NCBI RefSeq assembly: GCF_016598615.1
Contig: NZ_CP066831.1
Span: forward strand, 7,502,001 to 7,566,000
DNA length: 64,000 nt
Direction of reading: 5' to 3'
Source of the DNA: Streptomyces liliifuscus
GTDB lineage: Bacteria > Actinomycetota > Actinomycetes > Streptomycetales > Streptomycetaceae
In this document: in pieces, positions 8,791 to 16,962 of the stretch
Position numbering within the stretch: position 1 is the stretch's first letter
How the letters are laid out: each line of letters begins with the position of its first letter
The notes under the pieces: model-generated
What the model was told of the DNA's origin: nothing
Databases searched by the model: none
The model's input: the letters and a program-made list of their open reading frames with translations, nothing else
Program-made: the position numbers and the translations under genes

Positions 8791-8820
8791 CGCCTCCCGG
8801 TCCGCACGGGCCGGGAGGCG
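8791..8820 (+). terminator. Hairpin terminator
   Basis: Perfect 10-bp arms (CGCCTCCCGG and its complement) with a 10-nt loop, 18 nt after the preceding stop codon. Confidence 0.65.
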
Positions 8821-8919
8821 GACGTCACGTCCGTGATGGACTCGTGCGCCGGCCCCTTCCGAAAGGGTCGCCCGGCCTGCTCCATCGGCAGCGACATGGC
8901 CGTCTTCAGCCGAATCCCC

Positions 8920-9672
8920 TCACTCCCGCCCCGAAGTCACCACCGCCAACACCCCCACGATCCCCGCCGCGACCAGCAGTGGAATGCCCAGGCCGTGGTC
9001 GAGGACCAGCCAGGCGCCGAGCAGGGCGCCCGCGAACATCGCGGTCACCAGGGACGCGCGGCGCAGGGAGTGGTGGCCGTTGCCGCCTGCGGCGGGGGAG
9101 TCGCCCGCGAGGCCGGTCAGGGTCATTGTCACGACGGTGGTGGTCGTGAGGGCGGGTACGCCCAGCTTGCGTACCGTCGCGTTGCGCAGGCCCATCGCGA
9201 AGGCGGTCACCGCGATGACGGCGTACACCGTGGCGCCGGTGTCGGGTGTGGCGAAGGCGATCACGGCGGCCGCGCCGACCAGCACCGCCTCGGCGGCCAG
9301 TGAGAGACGGGTCCAGGTGCGGCGTGAGCGCTCGCCGAGCCGGAGCGCGATCCGCCCGCCCGCCACCGCGCCCACGAGGAAGGTGGCCAGTGACGTCAGC
9401 GTGTGGGACACCGAGAAGCCAGGGGCGCCGGCGGCGGCGAAGCCCAGGACCACGATGTTGCCGGTCATGTTCGCCGTGAAGACGTGCTCAAGGCCGAGAT
9501 AGCTCACCGCGTCGATCAGCCCGCTGACCACGGTCAGGGCCAGCAGGACGACGACCAGCCGCAGGCCGCGTGCCTCGGGATCGGCGCCCGGGGCGGGGGC
9601 AGGGTCGGGGCCGGGATCGGGGGTCTGCGTGGGCTCGGGGCCGCCTGTCTTCCCTGTCTCTTCGGCGCTCAT
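8920..9672 (-). CDS. DUF1275 (YoaK family) membrane protein
   Basis: 250 residues. A Pro-rich acidic N-terminal tail of about 35 residues precedes six or seven hydrophobic helices. Family hallmarks are SGLIDAVSYLGLEHVFTANM and TGNIVVLG near the first helix and MGLRNATVRKLGVPALTTTV in the middle. The family is widespread and its transport or other role is unknown. GGAGG lies 5 nt before the ATG at 9672. It is a single gene between two hairpin-flanked neighbours. Confidence 0.85.
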   Translation of the reverse strand: MSAEETGKTGGPEPTQTPDPGPDPAPAPGADPEARGLRLVVVLLALTVVSGLIDAVSYLGLEHVFTANMTGNIVVLGFAAAGAPGFSVSHTLTSLATFLVGAVAGGRIALRLGERSRRTWTRLSLAAEAVLVGAAAVIAFATPDTGATVYAVIAVTAFAMGLRNATVRKLGVPALTTTTVVTMTLTGLAGDSPAAGGNGHHSLRRASLVTAMFAGALLGAWLVLDHGLGIPLLVAAGIVGVLAVVTSGRE

Positions 9673-9850
9673 GGGGCCTCCGGTCGGCGCGCGTGGGCTC
9701 GGTGCCCGCAAGTTCACCACGGGTGGCCGTCGAGATTCCGGATGCGCCCCACCGGAGCATGGCGAAGGCGGCGGCCCCGGGGATCGGGGGCCGCCGCCTT
9801 CGCGTACGGGGGTGCACCCGCCCGGGTGCACGTGGGGTCTTGCGGGCCGG

Positions 9851-10276
9851 TCAGTACCAGCCGTTGGCCTGCCAGAAGTTCCAGGCGCCGGTCGGGCTGC
9901 CATAGCGGTCGTTCATGTAGTCGAGGCCCCACTTGATCTGGGTCTTCGGGTTCGTCTTCCAGTCGGAACCGGCGGAGGCCATCTTCGAGGCCGGCAGGGC
10001 CTGGACCAGGCCGTAGGCGCCGGAGGAGGAGTTGGTGGCGGTGACGTTCCAGCCGCTCTCGTGCTCGACGATCTTGCTGAACGCCTTGTACTGCGAGTCG
10101 TTCGGGATCATCTTCTGCGCGATCGCCTTGGCCGAGGTGGAGGAGGCCTTCGAGGGGGCCGCGGCCTGAGCGGGGCCCGCCGCGAACACCATGCCGGCGG
10201 TGGCAGCGGCCACGGCGGCACCGGTGAGGGCCTTCTTCGGAGTGGCGATGCGGCGGATGCGGGTGGAGATGGACAC
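9851..10276 (-). CDS. Secreted lytic-transglycosylase-like (SLT) protein
   Basis: 141 residues. A signal peptide (RIRRIATPKK, then hydrophobic to AQAAA) precedes an about 90-residue lysozyme-fold domain. HESGWNVTATNSSSGAYGLVQ carries the catalytic-type Glu and the SSGAYGL(V)Q motif of SLT/Rpf-like domains; the C-terminus WNFWQANGWY is typical of short Streptomyces SLT proteins. It presumably cleaves peptidoglycan outside the cell. The GTG at 10276 is chosen because AAGGAAAAGG precedes it and the signal peptide then starts properly. Many such genes carry a c-di-AMP (ydaO) riboswitch in a long leader; I could not recognise its core here. Confidence 0.8.
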   Translation of the reverse strand: MSISTRIRRIATPKKALTGAAVAAATAGMVFAAGPAQAAAPSKASSTSAKAIAQKMIPNDSQYKAFSKIVEHESGWNVTATNSSSGAYGLVQALPASKMASAGSDWKTNPKTQIKWGLDYMNDRYGSPTGAWNFWQANGWY

Positions 10277-10609
10277 AGAGAACCTTTTCCTTCGGGGACA
10301 TGGCGGTCGCTCGTACGCCGTGACCCGTAAGGCCTTGGCATGCGTCGGCGCCGAGGCCCGGGTGGGCTCGTCGGCGCCTTGCGACTCCTCCAGAGAAACA
10401 GGCTCGGAGGGCGTCCGCAATGACCCCTTTTGCTAGTTGTGGTCGTATCCGCCGCAAAAGGTCCTTCTGTGACGTGGCTCTCAATCCGCAGGTCAGGGGC
10501 AATAAGGGCGTGCGCATGACAAGCGGAATGATCTACTACCGCGCTTAGCAAGTGACTTAGGTCCTGTGGGCCGCCTCACGGTCGGTGTAACCCGCAGTGG
10601 TTGAAGCGT
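10277..10609. other. Leader/intergenic region with an inverted repeat
   Basis: 333 bp upstream of the SLT gene. It contains a perfect 8-bp inverted repeat, CCTTTTGC (10426-10433) and GCAAAAGG (10454-10461), separated by 20 bp. No coding sequence and no recognisable ydaO core were found. The 10562-10609 part follows the stop of the ECF S-component gene. Confidence 0.5.
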
Positions 10610-11539
10610 CTACGGTGTGCGGCCGGACGGTGTGACGGGCACCGCATCACGTGGCTCCTCGAAGGTGACCGACGTCTCGAACGCCGCCCTCCGCGTGGCC
10701 CGTCGGAGCGCCTTGAGGACGGTCGCGCCGAGCGTGAGGGTCAGAACGACGGTCACCACGGCCCGGCCCAGGTCCCAGCCGAGCGAGGTGGCCAGACAGT
10801 ACGCGACGAAACGGGCCAGGTTGGCGTCCACGTCGTCGTGCGGGTCGAAGGCGACGTTCGACGACAGCGCGTCCATGAAGGGCCAGCCGGCCAGGTTCAT
10901 GAACGTGCCGTACGCGAAGGCCGCGGCGAACCCGTACAGGGCGAGCATCGACAGCTCGCCCCGGCCGCGCAGCCGGTCCGCGCCCGGGAGCAGGCCCGCC
11001 CCCATCGTGAACCAGCCCATGGACAGCATCTGGAACGGCATCCACGGCCCCACCCCGCCCGTGAGCAGCGCCGACGCGAACATCGTGACCGCCCCGAGCA
11101 CGAATCCGAAGCCCGGCCCGAGAACCCTCCCGCTCAGCACCATCAGGAAGAACATCGGCTCGATGCCGGCGGTTCCGGCCCCGATGGGCCGCAGCGCGGC
11201 CCCCGTCGCGGCGAGTACGCCGAGCATGGCCACGGCCTTGGGCCCGAGCCCCGACTCGGAGATCGCCGCCCCGACGACCCCGACCAGCAGCACCAGCAGC
11301 CCCGCGAACAGCCAGGGCGCGTCCTTCGAGTGGGCACTCACCTGTGAGGTGGGCCCACTGAAGAACGGCCAGGTGAGCGCCGCCAGACCGACGAGGCTCA
11401 CGAGGAGGAGGGCAGCGAGGGAACGGGGGCCCAGGCGGACGGGGCGGGCTTGACGCTGGGGGAGGGGGCGAGGTTCGGGACGGGGGCGAGGTTCGGAGTG
11501 GGGGAGAGGTTCGGGGTGGGGGTGCGGCTTCTCGTTCAT
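10610..11539 (-). CDS. ECF transporter S component (substrate-specific membrane subunit, predicted cobalamin)
   Basis: 309 residues. After a His/Pro/Glu/Arg-rich N-terminal tail (about 35 residues) come a TM near residues 40-60 and about six further helices containing GPKAVAMLGVLAATGAALR and GPWMPFQMLSMGW, the pattern of ECF S components. It binds the substrate in the membrane and associates with the EcfA/EcfT energising module encoded just upstream. The start ATG overlaps the stop of the ATPase gene (ATGA). Substrate is inferred as cobalamin from the riboswitch at the head of the operon. The repetitive N-terminal tail (PHPHPEP, EPRPRPEP) is unusual and probably cytoplasmic. Confidence 0.85.
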   Translation of the reverse strand: MNEKPHPHPEPLPHSEPRPRPEPRPLPQRQARPVRLGPRSLAALLLVSLVGLAALTWPFFSGPTSQVSAHSKDAPWLFAGLLVLLVGVVGAAISESGLGPKAVAMLGVLAATGAALRPIGAGTAGIEPMFFLMVLSGRVLGPGFGFVLGAVTMFASALLTGGVGPWMPFQMLSMGWFTMGAGLLPGADRLRGRGELSMLALYGFAAAFAYGTFMNLAGWPFMDALSSNVAFDPHDDVDANLARFVAYCLATSLGWDLGRAVVTVVLTLTLGATVLKALRRATRRAAFETSVTFEEPRDAVPVTPSGRTP

Positions 11540-13341
11540 GAGCCCGGCTCCTTCTGCCCTTCGGCCGCGCGGAGCGCCTCGCGTACCTGCGGTACCGTCA
11601 GCCATTTCTGCGGGGCGAGGATCTTGGTGACCTGCGGAGCGAAGGACGGCGAGGCGACGACGACCTCGGCCGTCGGGCCGTCGGCGACGGGTTCGCCGTC
11701 GGCGAGGATGACGACCCGGTGGGAGAGTTCGGCGGCCAGCTCGACGTCGTGGGTGGCCAGCACGATGGCGTGGCCCTCGGCCGCCAGCCCCCGCAGGACG
11801 GTGACCAGACGGGACTTCGCCGCGTAGTCGAGGCCGCGGGTCGGCTCGTCGAGGAGGAGCAGGGGCGGCCGGGCCGTCAGGACGACCGCCAGGGCGAGCG
11901 CGAGCCGCTGGCCCTCCGAGAGGTCTCGTGGATGCGTGTCGTCCTCGATGCCCGGGAGCAGCTCGGACACCAGGGTCCGGCAGGTGCCCGGTTCCGCCTC
12001 CGCGTCGGAGTCCGCGGCCGTGCACTCCCCGGCCACCGTGTCGGCGTACAGCAGATCGCGGGGTTCCTGCGGTACGAGGCCGACGTGGCGGATGAGTTCA
12101 CGGGGTGCCGTGCGGTGGGGCTCGACGCCGCCCACGCGCACGGATCCCGACGCCGGTGCGACCAGGCCGACGAGGGCGGAGAGCAACGTGGACTTGCCGG
12201 CACCGTTGCGGCCCATCAGGGCGACGGTCTCGCCGGGGCCGACGGTGAGCGTGACGGCGTGGAGCACCTCGGTGCGTCCGCGGCGGACGGAGAGGTTCTC
12301 AATCACCGCTGAGTGGTTGGTGGTTGGGGTTGTTGGCCGGGGCGCGGTCCTGGGCGTGGTCTCGGGGGTGCGCCTGCGGAAGAGACGGGGGCGGGGGAGG
12401 GGGTCACGGGTGGGCGTCGGGACGGCTTCCGTCGGGTGCGGGTGCGGGTGCGGGGGCGCTGTGGGGTTCGCGGAGGGGCTCGCCGTGCCCGCCGTACTCG
12501 CCGTGTTCGCTGCTTCGTACGTGGTGTTCTTCAGCCGGTCCCGCAGAGCGCCCGCCCTGCGTCGGGCGTCCCGCACGGTCAGCGGCAGGGGTGACCAGTC
12601 GGCGAGCCGGCCCAGCGCCACCACCGGCGGGTACACCGGGGAGACGGCCATGACCTCGGACGGGGTGCCCAGCACGAGAGGGGCGCCGGGGGTGGGGAGC
12701 AGGGCGACCTGGTCGGCGTACTGGATGACGCGTTCCAGGCGGTGCTCGGCCATGAGGACCGTCGTGCCGAGGTCGTGGACGAGGCGCTGGAGGACGGCGA
12801 GGACCTCCTCCGCGGCGGCCGGGTCCAGGGCCGAGGTCGGTTCGTCGAGGACCAGGACCTTGGGATGCGGGGTGAGGACCGAGCCGATCGCCACGCGTTG
12901 CTGCTGGCCGCCGGAGAGCGTGGAGATGGGGCGGTCGCGCAGGTCGGCGAGGCCGAGCAGGTCGAGCGTCTCCTCGACGCGGCGGCGCATCACGTCGGGT
13001 GCGAGGCCCAACGACTCCATTCCATACGCGAGTTCGTCCTCCACCGTGTCCGTCACGAAGTGCGACAGCGGATCCTGGCCCACCGTGCCGACCACGTCCG
13101 CGAGTTCGCGCGGCTTGTGGGTCCGGGTGTCACGGCCCGCCACCGTCACGCGGCCGCGCAGGGTGCCGCCCGTGAAGTGCGGGACCAGCCCGTTCACCGC
13201 GCCGAGCACCGTCGACTTGCCGACCCCGGACGGTCCGACCAGCAGCATCAACTCGCCCTCGGGGACGGTGAGTTCGATGCCCTGGACGGTCGGCCCTGCC
13301 GCTCCGTCGTATGTCACGGAGACATTCTCGAAGCGGATCAT
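11536..13341 (-). CDS. ecfA: Fused double ECF ATPase (EcfA-EcfA')
   Basis: 601 residues with two ABC ATPase domains. The first has Walker A GPSGVGKS (36-43), signature LSGGQQQRV and Walker B VLVLDEPTS. The second (from about residue 335) has Walker A GRNGAGKS, signature LSEGQRLAL and Walker B LLLLDEPTRG. They are joined by a Pro/Thr/His-rich linker of about 70 residues. One chain thus supplies both nucleotide-binding domains of an energy-coupling-factor transporter. AAGGAA precedes the ATG at 13341, which overlaps the EcfT stop; the downstream S component overlaps its stop. The signature of domain two is LSEGQ rather than LSGGQ, a variant seen in working ATPases. Confidence 0.9.
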   Translation of the reverse strand: MIRFENVSVTYDGAAGPTVQGIELTVPEGELMLLVGPSGVGKSTVLGAVNGLVPHFTGGTLRGRVTVAGRDTRTHKPRELADVVGTVGQDPLSHFVTDTVEDELAYGMESLGLAPDVMRRRVEETLDLLGLADLRDRPISTLSGGQQQRVAIGSVLTPHPKVLVLDEPTSALDPAAAEEVLAVLQRLVHDLGTTVLMAEHRLERVIQYADQVALLPTPGAPLVLGTPSEVMAVSPVYPPVVALGRLADWSPLPLTVRDARRRAGALRDRLKNTTYEAANTASTAGTASPSANPTAPPHPHPHPTEAVPTPTRDPLPRPRLFRRRTPETTPRTAPRPTTPTTNHSAVIENLSVRRGRTEVLHAVTLTVGPGETVALMGRNGAGKSTLLSALVGLVAPASGSVRVGGVEPHRTAPRELIRHVGLVPQEPRDLLYADTVAGECTAADSDAEAEPGTCRTLVSELLPGIEDDTHPRDLSEGQRLALALAVVLTARPPLLLLDEPTRGLDYAAKSRLVTVLRGLAAEGHAIVLATHDVELAAELSHRVVILADGEPVADGPTAEVVVASPSFAPQVTKILAPQKWLTVPQVREALRAAEGQKEPGS

Positions 13342-14690
13342 GAGGGTTCCTTGCGGGTGTTCTCGGGGCCGGTTTTCTCGGAGTGGGCGGCTTTGCGGCG
13401 GGTGTTCTCGGGGGCCGGGGCGACGAAGGCGGGGAGGAGGCCGAGGAGGATCGCCGCCGCGGGCCACAGGGGGAGTGCCGGCGCGGTCAGCGGGACGACA
13501 CCGGGGTGCAGGGCCGCGGAGTTGGCCGGGGCGTAGGAGGAGTACAGGATCAGCAGCGTCGCGACCGCCGCGCCGGACGCGGCGACCAGCCACGCGCGGA
13601 CACCCCACGCGTCCGGCCGGTAGCGCGTACGCAGCGAGCGGCGCCCGCCGAGCCATAGGCCGGCGAGGGCCGCGGCGAGTCCGGCGAGCAGTACGGGCAG
13701 GCCGTAGCTGCCGCCTTCCGCGGTGAGCAGGCCGTACGTGCCTGCGCAGACCCCGACCAGGCCGCCGAGTGTGAGCACGGCGGTGGTGCGGCGGACGCTG
13801 GGCGGTACGTCCGCCGTTCGGCCGTAGCCGCGTGCGTCCATCGCCGCCGCGAGGGAGACGGACCTCTCCAACGCGCCCTCCAGGACCGGGAGTCCGACCT
13901 GGAGCAGGCCGCGCAGGCCCTTGTCCGGGCGGCCGCGGAGGCGCCGGGCGGCGCGCAGGCGCTGCACGTCCGCGATCAGGTTCGGGGCGAAGGTGAGGGC
14001 CACCACTACGGCAACTCCCGCTTCGTACAAGGCTCCTGGCAGGGATTTGAGGAGGCGGGCCGGGTTCGCGAGGGCGTTCGCCGCGCCTACGCAGATGAGG
14101 AGGGTGGCGAGTTTCAGGCCGTCGTAGAGGGCGAAGACGAGGCCTTCAGCGGTGACTCGGCCGCCGATGCGGATGCCATCTGCCCAGTCCGGGAGGGGGA
14201 GTTCGGGGAGGGTGAGGAGGGTGTGGGTGCCGGGGATGGGGGAGCCGAGGGCTACTGCGAAGGCGAGGCGGATCACCAGGACGGCCAGGGCGAGTTTCAC
14301 GAAGGCCGCGTAGGAGTGGGCCCAGGGGGCCTCTGTTCGGCGGGCCGCCACCACGTAGCCGGCTACGCCGATGAGGAGGGCCAGGAGGAGGGGGTTCGTT
14401 GTGCGGGAGGCGGCTGTGCCCAGGCCCAGGGCCCAGAGCCACCAGGCGCCTGGGTGGATTGCGTTGGTTCTGGTTGCCTGCGGCGCGGTCAGTCTGCGTT
14501 GAACTTTTCTGGATCGGGCACCCGGAGTCTGTGGCTGTGCCCACCCTCCCCCACTCTCGGCTTCGCTCGAGCGGGGGGACCCCCATCGCCCTGCGGAACA
14601 CCTGCCCACAGTGGTAGCGGCAGTAGCGGCAGCAGCAGTGGTAGCTGTGGAAGCGGGGGGCTGGGGCTTGTCGTTGTTGTTCGTGGTCAT
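13338..14690 (-). CDS. ecfT: ECF transporter T component (EcfT/CbiQ-like)
   Basis: 450 residues from the first ATG. About six TM helices plus the long cytoplasmic coupling helices; the canonical Ala-Arg-Gly motifs appear as LRAARRLRGR and AMDARGYGR, which contact the ATPases. EcfT couples ATP hydrolysis to S-component tilting. The first 65 or so residues are atypical: a Thr/Ala-rich stretch, then RWGSPRSSEAESGGG encoded by a dispersed repeat (14544-14586). No good alternative start or ribosome binding site is visible until the conserved IHPGAWWLWALGLG region, so the true start is uncertain. The gene lies 12 nt after the SCO2322-family stop, consistent with coupling. Confidence 0.8.
   Translation of the reverse strand: MTTNNNDKPQPPASTATTAAAATAATTVGRCSAGRWGSPRSSEAESGGGWAQPQTPGARSRKVQRRLTAPQATRTNAIHPGAWWLWALGLGTAASRTTNPLLLALLIGVAGYVVAARRTEAPWAHSYAAFVKLALAVLVIRLAFAVALGSPIPGTHTLLTLPELPLPDWADGIRIGGRVTAEGLVFALYDGLKLATLLICVGAANALANPARLLKSLPGALYEAGVAVVVALTFAPNLIADVQRLRAARRLRGRPDKGLRGLLQVGLPVLEGALERSVSLAAAMDARGYGRTADVPPSVRRTTAVLTLGGLVGVCAGTYGLLTAEGGSYGLPVLLAGLAAALAGLWLGGRRSLRTRYRPDAWGVRAWLVAASGAAVATLLILYSSYAPANSAALHPGVVPLTAPALPLWPAAAILLGLLPAFVAPAPENTRRKAAHSEKTGPENTRKEPS
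14544..14586. repeat. Dispersed palindrome-containing repeat, copy 1
   Basis: About 43 bp with a CTCGGCTTCGCTCGAGC core flanked by C-tract/G-tract arms. A roughly 85% identical copy in opposite orientation lies at 53520-53563. This is a common Streptomyces intergenic repeat; here it lies in frame within the ecfT N-terminus. Confidence 0.75.
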
Positions 14691-14702
14691 TGTGCGGGCC
14701 CG

Positions 14703-15398
14703 TCAGTCGCGGCGGCGGCGGGCTTGCCAGGTTGCTGCCGTGGCCAGTGCCGCCACCGCGGCGATCCCGGCCATCAGGCCCAACGACGGGCCGCCGTCCC
14801 CGTCCCCCTTCTCGGCGCCGGACTTGCTCTCCGTCTCCGCGCCGGGTGAGGTCGAAGCCGTCGGGCGGTCGCCCGAGACCGGTTCGCCGCAGCCCGTGCT
14901 CGGGTAGCCCGCGATGGCGCAGAGCAGGGCGTTGGTGTCGTAGCGGAGGGGCTTGGCGACGGCGGCGAGGGCGTCCGCGGTCGTGGCGTCCTCGTCGATG
15001 CGGGCGCAGGCCGTGCGGGGGCCGGGCGGGGTCGAGCCGGCCGGGGCGTCCGCGGCCGTGCCGAAGTCGAGGACCAGGCCGACCCGCTTGGACCCCTCCC
15101 GCGCGGGCGTCTTCGCGCAGATCGTCGCGAAGTCGGCCGCCCCGCGCGGCTTCGCCGAGTCCTTGGAGTCCTCGCTCACCGAGAAACGGAACCCCTGGAC
15201 ATCACCGTCCGAGGGCCGCGCGGTCGACGGCCCCTGGGTCGCGTACACCCACGTATCGGCTGTATCGGCCGTACCGGCGGTGGAGTTCCGGTCCCAGAAG
15301 GACCAGTAGCGGTAGCCGACCGCCTGGGCCTGCCCCGCCGTGCCGAGGACGGCGAGCAGGAGACACAGGACCGGCAGAACCAGGCGGCGGCAGGTCAC
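14703..15398 (-). CDS. SCO2322-family membrane-anchored surface protein
   Basis: 231 residues. An N-terminal signal peptide (MTCRRLVLPVLCLLLAVLG) is followed by an extracellular domain beginning VGYRYWSFWDRN, with DTWVYATQGPS and GFRFSV strands and paired cysteines, then a Ser/Gly/Glu-rich stalk, one TM helix (LGLMAGIAAVAALATAA) and an RRRRD tail. It starts with GTG at 15398, overlapping the previous stop by 4 bp. Family function is not established; its place between the surface TCN-like protein and EcfT, under a cobalamin riboswitch, suggests a role in capturing or handing over B12. The short beta-rich ectodomain could play the part of the transcobalamin beta domain (inference). Confidence 0.8.
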   Translation of the reverse strand: MTCRRLVLPVLCLLLAVLGTAGQAQAVGYRYWSFWDRNSTAGTADTADTWVYATQGPSTARPSDGDVQGFRFSVSEDSKDSAKPRGAADFATICAKTPAREGSKRVGLVLDFGTAADAPAGSTPPGPRTACARIDEDATTADALAAVAKPLRYDTNALLCAIAGYPSTGCGEPVSGDRPTASTSPGAETESKSGAEKGDGDGGPSLGLMAGIAAVAALATAATWQARRRRD

Positions 15399-16672
15399 GG
15401 CTGCTGCTTCTTGTTACGGCCGCTGAGGAGGAAACCGATGCCGATACCGCCGACCAGGCCGACCCCGATGATCCACCAGAGGCTGACCCCGCCGTCGTCC
15501 TCGTCCGAGGCGGTGTCCTTCTCGTCCTTGTCGTCCTTGCCGTCGACCGGGGCGGTGGAGGCGTCGGTGGACGCCGCCGCGGGGCCGGTCGCGCCGAGCT
15601 GCTTCACGAGGTCGGCGCCGCCGAAGGCACGCGGGTCCGTGCCGGTGGCGTTCGCCGCGAAGATCAGCTGCGCGTACGCCGCCGGGCCGCTCTTCGCCGC
15701 CCAGGTACCGGAGTTCTTCTCCAGCCAGGCCAGCGGCTTCTCGGTGTCGGCCGTGCGGCCGGCGGCGGCGAGCGCGACGACCGTGTCGGCGGTGTTGCCG
15801 TAGTCGGGCTGGTCCTCGGCGCCGGGGAGCGAGGACTTCAGGTAGCCGTTCTTGGCGACCGCGCCCGCGAGGTACAGGGCGCCGTTGGCCGCCGCGTCCT
15901 CGATCGTGAGGGAGTCGCCGCCCTCGCACCGGGACGCCTTCGGAGAGGCCTTGTCGGCGCCGTCCTGGTCGGGATCGGTGTCGAGGCCCTCGCCGAGCGC
16001 ACCCAGCACCCCGGCCGCCGTGGCGTCCGCGTTCGCCGCGAGCTTGCCCTTCTTGTCCGGCTGGAAGGCGAAGGCGCCGCCGCCGTTCTCGTCGCAGGGG
16101 ACGGAGAGCCCGAGCAGGGCGTCGTACGGCGTCCGGTCGTCCTTCGAGGGCAGGTCCTTCGGGTCGGTGTCCCCGGCGTCGAGCGCCCCGATCACGACGG
16201 ACGTCGAGTTGGTGTCGCTGGGCGTGCCGGGGAAGTAGCCCCAGCCGCCGTCCTTGTTCTGTACGGACTTCAGCCACTTCACGGCCGCGCCGGTCACGGC
16301 GTCGCTCGCGTCGAGAGCCTCCAGGGCCTGCAGTGCGGCGGCTGTGCTGTTCGTGTCGACCTTGGTCTTGGCGTCGCACTTCGTGCTCGGGTCGGGGCGG
16401 TAGGCCGCGAAGGCCCCGCTCTCGCACTGCTGGCCGGTGAGCCAGTCGACGGCCTGCTTCGTGGGCTTCACCCCCACGGTGTCCTGGGCGAGCAGCGCGA
16501 GCGACTGCCGCCAGACACCGTCGTAGGTGGGGTCGGTGCTGCCGTACAGGGCGGAGGGGAACGCCTGGGAGGGGGTCGCGCCGGGCGACTCGTCGGCGAG
16601 GGCGGCGGGCGCGAACGCCGTACCGATCACGGCGGTGGCGGCCAGTACCGCTGCGCTGCGGCGGACAAACAT
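15395..16672 (-). CDS. Membrane-anchored alpha/alpha-barrel protein, prenyltransferase/squalene-cyclase or transcobalamin-like fold
   Basis: 425 residues: signal peptide (to about ALADE), repeats typical of alpha6/alpha6 terpenoid-cyclase folds (VDWLTGQQCESGAFAAY, VKWLKSVQNKDGGWGYFPG, TADTVVALAAAG, PLAWLEKNSGTWA), an acidic spacer (DGKDDKDEKDTASDEDDGG), a TM helix and a GRNKKQQP tail. The catalytic DxDD/DCTAE motifs of real cyclases are absent and it is exported, so it is not a terpene cyclase. Human intrinsic factor and transcobalamin use this fold to bind B12. As first gene after a cobalamin riboswitch and upstream of an ECF transporter, a B12-binding surface receptor is the best inference. 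Confidence 0.75.
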   Translation of the reverse strand: MFVRRSAAVLAATAVIGTAFAPAALADESPGATPSQAFPSALYGSTDPTYDGVWRQSLALLAQDTVGVKPTKQAVDWLTGQQCESGAFAAYRPDPSTKCDAKTKVDTNSTAAALQALEALDASDAVTGAAVKWLKSVQNKDGGWGYFPGTPSDTNSTSVVIGALDAGDTDPKDLPSKDDRTPYDALLGLSVPCDENGGGAFAFQPDKKGKLAANADATAAGVLGALGEGLDTDPDQDGADKASPKASRCEGGDSLTIEDAAANGALYLAGAVAKNGYLKSSLPGAEDQPDYGNTADTVVALAAAGRTADTEKPLAWLEKNSGTWAAKSGPAAYAQLIFAANATGTDPRAFGGADLVKQLGATGPAAASTDASTAPVDGKDDKDEKDTASDEDDGGVSLWWIIGVGLVGGIGIGFLLSGRNKKQQP

Positions 16673-16740
16673 GATCGGTGGTGCCTTTCCCTGTCAAGGA
16701 GCCAGGCAGCCCAGAACCCGGGCGGCTCGGCTCCGTATGC

Positions 16741-16930
16741 CTCGACGGTGCCGGTCACCGGCGGACCCGGTGACGCGAGCCGGTCACTTCCGTACGAGGC
16801 AATCCGGCTCGCCACCCCGATCGGCTGATCGACTGATCGGCCGGTCGACCGGGTGGCACACGGTTGCGGGTCAGCGCCGGATTTGCACCGGCTTCCCCCC
16901 GTACGACTGTGATGACGACCCGCTCACTGT
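16741..16930 (-). promoter_or_regulatory. Cobalamin (AdoCbl) riboswitch
   Basis: On the minus strand AAGCCGGTGCAAATCCGGC (16894-16876), followed by GCTGACCCGCAACCGTG, is the conserved cobalamin-riboswitch core (P5/P6 with the CCCGCAAC junction). Downstream are a GCGAGCCGG/CCGGCTCGC hairpin (16775-16812) enclosing the AGCCGGATTGCC-type conserved stretch, and an 8-bp hairpin (16754-16774) that could serve as expression platform before the ATG at 16672. Outer boundaries are approximate. Confidence 0.88.
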
Positions 16931-16962
16931 ACCGGCCCGTAGCAAGACCCTGAGGGCCGCCT

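Noticed and set aside
8920..9903. Longer start for the DUF1275 protein
   Set aside because: The extension is Arg/Pro-rich without similarity, and GGAGG precedes the ATG at 9672.
10277..10560. c-di-AMP (ydaO) riboswitch before the SLT gene
   Set aside because: Expected in such leaders, but I could not find the conserved core; only an inverted repeat is evident.
15395..16672. Terpene cyclase or start of a terpenoid gene cluster
   Set aside because: The protein is exported and membrane-anchored, lacks DxDD and other cyclase motifs, and sits behind a cobalamin riboswitch with ECF genes.
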